Origin: Streptomyces liliiviolaceus
GTDB lineage: Bacteria > Actinomycetota > Actinomycetes > Streptomycetales > Streptomycetaceae
Direction of reading: 5' to 3'
Assembly: GCF_018070025.1 (NCBI RefSeq)
Contig: NZ_JAGPYQ010000001.1
Span: forward strand, 186,001 to 250,000
Length of the DNA stretch: 64,000 nt
Position 1 is the stretch's first letter. Every line of letters starts with the position of its first letter. The position numbers were made by a program, and so were the translations under genes. The notes beneath the pieces were generated by a model. The model was not told where the DNA came from. It did no database searches and saw only the letters and a list, made by a program, of their open reading frames with translations. This document shows, piece after piece, positions 60,101 to 64,000 of this stretch.

Positions 60101-60391
60101 CGCCGCGGCGAGGACTGGGCCCGCTTCCTGCGCTGCACGCTCCTGCCGTACGCCTCACCCGGCGGAGTCGAGGTGGGCACGGCCGTCGCCCAGGAGGAGC
60201 TGTCCCAGCTCTCCCGCACCGGCCACCCGTCCCGCGACGGAAAACTGGACGACTACATCGAGGCGTACCAGCTCCTCCTGGAACGGGGAGCCGACCTGGA
60301 GTCCGGCTGGCAGGCCTGGCGCCTGGGCATGGTCCCGAACCGGCACGCGCGGGAGGTCATGGGGGTGGTGGTGTCGGCGGAGCGGGCGTGA
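57188..60391 (+). CDS. Membrane-anchored STAND NTPase with NB-ARC and TPR domains
   Basis: 1067 residues from ATG 57188; the frame is open for 1.8 kb upstream, but that is antisense to the DUF255 gene. An N-terminal helical domain is followed by two hydrophobic segments (about 80-125, Ala/Val/Gly-rich). Then comes an NB-ARC-type ATPase with GAPGSGRST (246-254, the Walker lysine replaced by Arg252), VTIVLNDASD as Walker B and GGLPLALHIAG as the GLPL motif. From about 640 to 1020 there are many TPR units, several sharing the word RGEAW or HGEAW. The module is as in AfsR but without its SARP DNA-binding domain. A signalling or scaffold role at the membrane is inferred. Confidence 0.85.
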   Translation: MRDSHRAEAERLLVRAVEEEVRRSGGRVDGSVLLSRARGSLDTMAQSATEEYEAYTKATDEAEAGRLTFGQRYAREGAGTPLLVAAVAALTAVVADLALGAGTGTAVGAGAVVGVVGAATTVAKVTASHLPAASRRAGALGQPGGPEQLRLTWLTALEVRGIRPFFDQQRVFNAATGAKKGAPQLRRTDKSAAARRRNVLEQSFGQLPEPVGPFAGRRQELLRIAQWVHAARASTETRPTVVVLHGAPGSGRSTLAVRAAHELKDQFRGACVVDLRGDSAEESPLSTRDALLHLLNRLGAPREQLLFRERSSQDQQVRRLAELYHQHLTGLPVTIVLNDASDLEQVRTLVPERSDSLVVVTARKPLDLPADLPAWVHQLAVEPLAAPGAEELLKASAQDASAPYDAEAADEIRELCGGLPLALHIAGSSLGPRTPRRLATDLAAYGPVEPVERVLWLRYTDQPDPARRLLRRLALAGRASLGAAAAAALLATDEAEATRHLEALSRAGLIDHVRGSRYRLHDLVRAFAQARLLDEEEPAERTAAQERLIVNYGELADSVIRLVDGKTSTRADQFGPHGFTSLDAALRWLDDESSFITAALRHAEGVNQAAVLNLLGALCDYCLLRGDLYRLGEISELTQAVDQGLLVRSVQWRTGIAARQLGELDKARTTLTSVVDLYFEAHHDAGAARALCSLGITLHHQGNLTEAALKLQEALDLQASPALAADRAWTMHALAAVERDRARLREALDLLTRALDLHREGESVHGEAWAHYQLGQLGLRMGDVPRAESELRDALDLYGRTRDARGEAWALTQLARARLVDGDPSPAVDGLRQAASRHRENEDARGEAWTVYYLGQSLEETGNLDQAVRELERSRTMFSRIRDVYGLACARHHSARVTRDQRAAQTGSLRNSGFARQLLVDARADFQRIGVAHGEAWTCLELAVVDAGNARTQSALALCDEATALFASYGDRRGEDWARFLRCTLLPYASPGGVEVGTAVAQEELSQLSRTGHPSRDGKLDDYIEAYQLLLERGADLESGWQAWRLGMVPNRHAREVMGVVVSAERA

Positions 60392-60425
60392 CAGCGCCGT
60401 GCACCGCGGCGACCCACGGATGTGG

Positions 60426-60462
60426 CTGATCCGGCGATGCCTCCCGGGCATCACCGGATCAG
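60426..60462. terminator. Terminator between convergent genes
   Basis: A 16-base-pair stem with one mismatch (CTGATCCGGCGATGCC with GGCATCACCGGATCAG) and 5-base loop between the STAND gene and the small membrane protein gene. Likely bidirectional. Confidence 0.8.
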
Positions 60463-60518
60463 GACGCCGACGCGGTCACGGTCGCGGTCGTGATGGCGGT
60501 CGCGGTCGCGTCCGGGGC

Positions 60519-60803
60519 TCAGCCCTTCGCGGGCGAAGCCGTCCCCCCGGAACCCGAACCGCTGCCGGAGCCGGTGGAGCCGGACGTCGCCTTCCCGGAG
60601 GGTTCCGCCTTCGGGTCGGCGTCCTCCTTGAAGTCGACCCTCGTCAGCTGCCGGTTCATGCTCTTCATCAGGCCCCATACCGCCAGGGCCATCACCGCGA
60701 AGACGATGAAGCCGAGGACACCGGGGGTGACCTTGTTCTCGTCGACCTCCTTGGCGAGGGGGACGAGGTGCGTCAGTGCCAGGCTTGCGCTCATATCAGG
60801 CAT
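60519..60803 (-). CDS. Small single-pass membrane protein downstream of mca
   Basis: Up to 94 residues. One membrane helix (about 28-48, GVLGFIVFAVMALAVWGL), a short basic part (KSMNRQLTRVDF), and a Gly/Ser/Thr-rich tail with (GS)n repeats. ATG 60803 overlaps the mca stop by eight bases; ATG 60794, one base after that stop, is the alternative. A small gene lies in the same place after mca in mycobacteria (Rv1083). Function unknown. Confidence 0.75.
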   Translation of the reverse strand: MPDMSASLALTHLVPLAKEVDENKVTPGVLGFIVFAVMALAVWGLMKSMNRQLTRVDFKEDADPKAEPSGKATSGSTGSGSGSGSGGTASPAKG

Positions 60804-61677
60804 TGTCGCGGATGCCCGCGAAGAGGTCGTCCTCGGGGAGGGATGTGTCGACGAGGGACTTCGCCAGCTCGTACTCCTCTGTCGGCCAGACCTCCTTCTG
60901 GAGCTCCATCGGGACGCGGAACCAGCCGCCCTCGGGGTCGATCTGCGTGGCGTGCGCGATGAGGGCCTTGTCGCGGATCTCGTAGAAGTCCGCGCACGGC
61001 ACGTGCGTCGTCAGCGTGCGCTCGGCGCGCTCGAACTCGTCCCACCGCTTGAGCCAGTCCGCGTACGGCGACTCCAGGCCGCGGTCCAGCATGGCGTGGT
61101 GCAGCGCTTCGGTGCGCGGGCGGTTGAAGCCCTGGTTGTAGTAGAGCTTCTGCGACTGGAACGCCGGGCCGAACTCGGACTCCGGGTACTTCTCGGTGTC
61201 GGCCGCGCCCTCGAACGCCACCATCGAGATCTTGTGGGTCATGATGTGGTCGGGGTGCGGGTAGCCGCCGTTCTCGTCGTAGGTGGTGATCACCTGCGGA
61301 CGGAACGAGCGGATCTTGCGGACCAGCTCGCCGGCGGCCTTGTCGACGTCCTCCAGGGCGAAGCACCCCTCGGGCAGCGGCGGCAGCGGGTCGCCCTCGG
61401 GCAGACCCGAGTCCACGAAGCCCAGCCATTCCTGCTTGACGCCGAGGATCTCGCGGGCCTCGTCCATCTCCTTCTTGCGCACCTCGTGGATGTGCTCCTC
61501 GACGTACTTGTCGCCCTGCAGCTTGGGGTTGAGAATGGAGCCGCGCTCCCCGCCCGTGCAGGTCACGACCAGCACGTCCACCCCCTCGGACACGTACTTC
61601 GCCATGGTGGCCGCGCCCTTCGACGACTCGTCGTCGGGGTGGGCGTGCACGGCCATCAGTCGCAGCTGGTCAGTCAA
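60796..61677 (-). CDS. mca: Mycothiol S-conjugate amidase
   Basis: 293 residues of the LmbE/MshB family. Zinc ligands are in AHPDDE (His13, Asp16) and HPDH (His144 region, 141-144). It cleaves mycothiol S-conjugates to a mercapturic acid and GlcN-Ins, a detoxification path limited to actinobacteria. The later part (RTEALHHAMLDRGLESPYADWL) is typical of Mca rather than MshB. Start TTG 61677 gives the usual MTDQLRLMAVHAHPDDE beginning. The downstream small membrane protein overlaps it. Confidence 0.93.
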   Translation of the reverse strand: MTDQLRLMAVHAHPDDESSKGAATMAKYVSEGVDVLVVTCTGGERGSILNPKLQGDKYVEEHIHEVRKKEMDEAREILGVKQEWLGFVDSGLPEGDPLPPLPEGCFALEDVDKAAGELVRKIRSFRPQVITTYDENGGYPHPDHIMTHKISMVAFEGAADTEKYPESEFGPAFQSQKLYYNQGFNRPRTEALHHAMLDRGLESPYADWLKRWDEFERAERTLTTHVPCADFYEIRDKALIAHATQIDPEGGWFRVPMELQKEVWPTEEYELAKSLVDTSLPEDDLFAGIRDNA

Positions 61678-61732
61678 GACTCAATCCTCAGTAAGTCGGC
61701 GCCCCAGTGTGAAACGGCGCGATCGGCCCTCC

Positions 61733-61738
61733 TATAGT
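61733..61738 (+). promoter_or_regulatory. -10 element of the DUF4307 gene
   Basis: TATAGT in the 126-base divergent region between mca and the DUF4307 gene, about 65 bases before the start codon. TGAAAC at 61709-61714, 18 bases upstream, is a weak -35. Confidence 0.45.
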
Positions 61739-61803
61739 GACCGAACCGGCGGGCGAAAAATTCCGGGCCCCGGACCGGCGGACCCGCCCCGGAAAGGACG
61801 ATC

Positions 61804-62196
61804 ATGAGTACGGTGCAGCTGCCCGAGGGCCGTTACGGCCGCTCCGCGGACGAGCGCGCCGACCGCAAACTCAAGGTCATCGGTTCCGTGCTCGGAGTGG
61901 CACTGCTCGCACTGATCGGCTATTTCGCCTTCCACTACGTGGCCGGCAACAAGATCAGCGCCGAGGTCATCAGTTTCGACGCCTCGGAATCCGCCGTGAA
62001 GGTGCATCTTGAGGTCCGCAAGGACTCGGGTGTGACGGGCTACTGCACGATCCGCTCCCAGGCCGAGGACGGCGCCGAGGTCGGCCGCGCGGACTTCCGG
62101 TTCGACCAGGACGCGACCCGCGTCGACAAGGTCCTCACGCTGCGCACGACGGCCCCCGGAACCACCGCGGAACTCCTCGGCTGCCACGCGGACTGA
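61804..62196 (+). CDS. DUF4307 membrane protein
   Basis: 130 residues: a polar N-terminus (STVQLPEGRYGRSADERADRKL), one membrane helix (about 25-47), and an extracytoplasmic beta domain (KISAEVISFDASESAVKVHLEV) with two Cys that may pair. DUF4307 proteins occur only in actinobacteria, beside mca and greA (Rv1081c in M. tuberculosis). Function unknown. ATG follows GGAAAGGACG. Confidence 0.85.
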   Translation: MSTVQLPEGRYGRSADERADRKLKVIGSVLGVALLALIGYFAFHYVAGNKISAEVISFDASESAVKVHLEVRKDSGVTGYCTIRSQAEDGAEVGRADFRFDQDATRVDKVLTLRTTAPGTTAELLGCHAD

Positions 62197-62453
62197 GCCG
62201 CGGGACGCGTTCACCGCGGGCACTGCCGCACCGTGCGCGCCGTACGGCTCCGTGGCCACACCGGACCACACGCGACACTGACGGATGTCACTCCCGGCAC
62301 CTCCGCACTGACCTGCGTGGACGTAATTCTGATGGCTTATGTCCTCCCCCTTCGGCCCGTGAATTGTTAGGCTCGTGGTTTCGCCCACCCGAGAAGGAAC
62401 ATTCTTCTGGGTAGGGCGATGCTTTGTATTCCCAGTACCTACGAGGAGCACCT

Positions 62454-62951
62454 GTGACCCAGACCAGCGAGAACGTCACCTGGCTGACCCAGGAGGCGTA
62501 CAACCAGCTCAAGGCCGAGCTGGAGCACCTGTCTGGTCCTGCGCGCGCGGAGATCACGGCCAAGATCGCGGCCGCGCGCGAGGAGGGCGATCTGCGTGAG
62601 AACGGCGGGTACCACGCGGCCAAGGAGGAGCAGGGCAAGCAGGAGCTCCGGGTGCGCCAGCTGACCCAGCTCCTGGAGAACGCCAAGGTGGGCGAGGCTC
62701 CGTCGGCCGGTGGTGCGGTCGCGCCCGGCATGGTCGTCACCATCGCCTTCGACGGCGACGAGGACGACACGCTCACCTTCCTGCTCGCCTCGCGCGAATA
62801 CGCGAGCTCCGAGATCGAGACGTACTCGCCGCAGTCCCCGCTGGGCTCCGGTGTGAACGGCAAGAAGATCGGCGAGGACGCCCAGTACGAGCTGCCCAAC
62901 GGCAAGCTCGCCTCGGTGAAGGTCCTCGAAGCCAAGCCGTACGCGGCATAA
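62454..62951 (+). CDS. greA: Transcription elongation factor GreA
   Basis: 165 residues: N-terminal coiled coil (WLTQEAYNQLKAELEHL, EGDLRENGGYHAAKEEQGKQE with the acidic Asp/Glu tip that enters the RNA polymerase channel) and a C-terminal FKBP-like domain. It stimulates cleavage of backtracked transcripts. The start is GTG 62454 after GAGGAG. A terminator follows 26 bases behind the stop. Confidence 0.95.
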   Translation: MTQTSENVTWLTQEAYNQLKAELEHLSGPARAEITAKIAAAREEGDLRENGGYHAAKEEQGKQELRVRQLTQLLENAKVGEAPSAGGAVAPGMVVTIAFDGDEDDTLTFLLASREYASSEIETYSPQSPLGSGVNGKKIGEDAQYELPNGKLASVKVLEAKPYAA

Positions 62952-62977
62952 CCCCATCCACGGCGTCGCCCTGGCGA

Positions 62978-63003
62978 GCCCCCGGTGCCTGCGCGCCGGG
63001 GGC
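62978..63003 (+). terminator. greA terminator
   Basis: An 8-base-pair G/C stem (GCCCCCGG with CCGGGGGC), 10-base loop, TTCT following. More GC-rich symmetric DNA continues to 63060, between the convergent greA and ABC permease genes. Confidence 0.75.
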
Positions 63004-63071
63004 TTCTCCGTGCCCGGGCACCGGGGGGCCCGGGCACCGGGGCTCCCCCGCGCCTGCCCGACCGGGGCCGG

Positions 63072-63929
63072 TCAGCCGTCCGCCTTGCGGTACTTGCGTA
63101 CCGACAGGGTGCGGAAGACGACGATGATCAGTACGGACCAGATCACCGAGGCCCAGACCGGATGCTGCATGGGCCAGGCGCCGGACTCCACCACGCCCGG
63201 GTTGCCGAACAGCACACGGCAGGCCTGCACCGTGGCACTGAACGGGTTCCACTCGGCGATGTGCCGCAGCCAGGGGGTCATCTGGCTGGAGTCCACGAAG
63301 GCGTTCGAGATGAACGTCACCGGGAACAGCCAGATGATCCCGCCCGAGGTCGCCGCCTCGGGCGTACGGACGGACAGGCCGATCAGTGCGCCGATCCAGG
63401 TGAAGGCGTATCCCAGGAGGAGCAGCAGGGCGAAGGCGGCCGCGACCCTGGCCGCGTTGGTCGGCTCCGCGGAACCGGTGCGCCAGCCGACGAGCAGCGC
63501 GACGACCGCGAGGACGAGCAGGGTGATGGACGTCTGCACGAGGTCGGCGACGGTCCGGCCGGTCAGCACCGCGCCGCGGGCCATCGGCAGGGAGCGGAAG
63601 CGGTCGACGAGCCCCTTCTGCATGTCGTCCGCGATACCGGCGGCCGATCCCGCGGTGGCGAACGTGACGGTCTGCGCGAAGATGCCTGCCATCAGGAAGT
63701 TCTTGTAGACGTCCGGGTCGGTGGTGCTCCCGATCTGCATCGAGCCGCCGAAGACGTACGTGAACATGACCACGAACATCACCGGCTGGATGATCCCGAA
63801 CAGGATCATCTCGGGGATCCTGGTCATGCGGATCAGGTTGCGCTTGGCGACGACCAGGGAGTCCCGGACGGACTGCCCGAGGGAGCCTCCCGGGGCCACG
63901 GTCCGCACGGCGTCGGTGACGGCACTCAC
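63072..63929 (-). CDS. ABC-2 type transporter permease (DrrB-like)
   Basis: 285 residues with six membrane helices of the ABC-2 permease type: IQPVMFVVMFTYVFGGSM, DDMQKGLVDRFRSLPMARGAVLTGRTVADL (family core, given by its ends about 96-125), and WNPFSATVQACRVLFGNPG. DrrB-like systems export drugs or natural products. The GTG start overlaps the stop of the upstream ATPase gene (GTGA), so the two subunits are translated together. Confidence 0.9.
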   Translation of the reverse strand: MSAVTDAVRTVAPGGSLGQSVRDSLVVAKRNLIRMTRIPEMILFGIIQPVMFVVMFTYVFGGSMQIGSTTDPDVYKNFLMAGIFAQTVTFATAGSAAGIADDMQKGLVDRFRSLPMARGAVLTGRTVADLVQTSITLLVLAVVALLVGWRTGSAEPTNAARVAAAFALLLLLGYAFTWIGALIGLSVRTPEAATSGGIIWLFPVTFISNAFVDSSQMTPWLRHIAEWNPFSATVQACRVLFGNPGVVESGAWPMQHPVWASVIWSVLIIVVFRTLSVRKYRKADG

Positions 63930-64000
63930 TTCGCGGCCTCCTTCTTGCGCTTGGATCCCCTGGACCCCTTGGGTCCCTCGGTGTCGGCGCTCTCGCCGTT
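63926..64000 (-). CDS. ABC transporter ATP-binding protein, C-terminal end only
   Basis: The last 24 codons and stop of a gene that runs off the right edge. The visible tail is polar and basic (ends SKRKKEAAK), typical of the extreme C-terminus of DrrA-type ATPases. The identity rests on the GTGA overlap with the permease gene. Confidence 0.6.
   Translation of the reverse strand, partial: NGESADTEGPKGSRGSKRKKEAAK

Overview
The window is a high-GC actinobacterial chromosome segment, almost certainly Streptomyces. The evidence is strong G/C bias at third codon positions, many GTG and TTG starts, a mycothiol S-conjugate amidase (mca), a GTP-type PEP carboxykinase, a chitinase with a DasR-type operator, and the short GC-rich palindromic intergenic repeats typical of the genus. 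No tRNA, rRNA, CRISPR array, transposase, integrase or phage gene was seen.

Layout. 0-3.3 kb: a truncated SLT-type cell-wall protein, a PhoH-family ATPase and a cis-prenyltransferase, all on the minus strand. 4.2-10 kb: an AlkZ-like protein, a P1B-4 metal-efflux ATPase divergent from an NmtR-type sensor, a methyltransferase, a GNAT and an LLM-class oxidoreductase. 10-21.7 kb: a complete minus-strand Tad/Flp pilus locus (zinc-ribbon protein, CpaB, a CpaE-TadE fusion, TadE, TadA, a possible 43-residue microprotein, TadB, TadC, histidine kinase, response regulator, Flp pilin, Tad-domain protein, lipoprotein, OmpA-domain protein). 22-27.6 kb: secreted chitinase, atypical Nramp-like transporter, M14 carboxypeptidase and a frameshifted conserved gene. 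27.7-34.9 kb: two divergent operons that look like a D-amino-acid or N-acyl-D-amino-acid catabolic module (GntP permease, RidA, IclR regulator and PfkB kinase, facing a D-serine-dehydratase-like enzyme and a D-aminoacylase). 35-38 kb: secreted protease, AlaA-like aminotransferase and a small protein with a palindrome-covered promoter. 38.7-43.2 kb: an overlapping four-gene operon of binding protein, TelA, binding-protein/VWA lipoprotein and membrane protein. 43.2-47.7 kb: Mut7-C RNase-like protein, TetR regulator, TrhA and PckG. 47.8-54.6 kb: a translationally coupled surface-glycan operon of three glycosyltransferases and a copper-radical oxidase. 54.8-64 kb: a DUF255 thioredoxin-fold protein, a large membrane-anchored STAND/TPR protein, a small membrane protein, Mca, a DUF4307 protein, GreA and an ABC export system cut by the right edge.

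The outer genes (greA, DUF4307, mca, small membrane protein, DUF255, trhA, cis-prenyltransferase, phoH) follow the order of the Rv1080c-Rv1095 region of Mycobacterium tuberculosis, as I recall it. The Tad, glycan, TelA/VWA and D-amino-acid modules therefore appear to sit inside an old conserved backbone. The best candidates for an undescribed system are the TelA/VWA operon, the glycosyltransferase-oxidase operon and the unusual Tad locus. The sequence also shows several repeat elements that have entered or touch coding regions.
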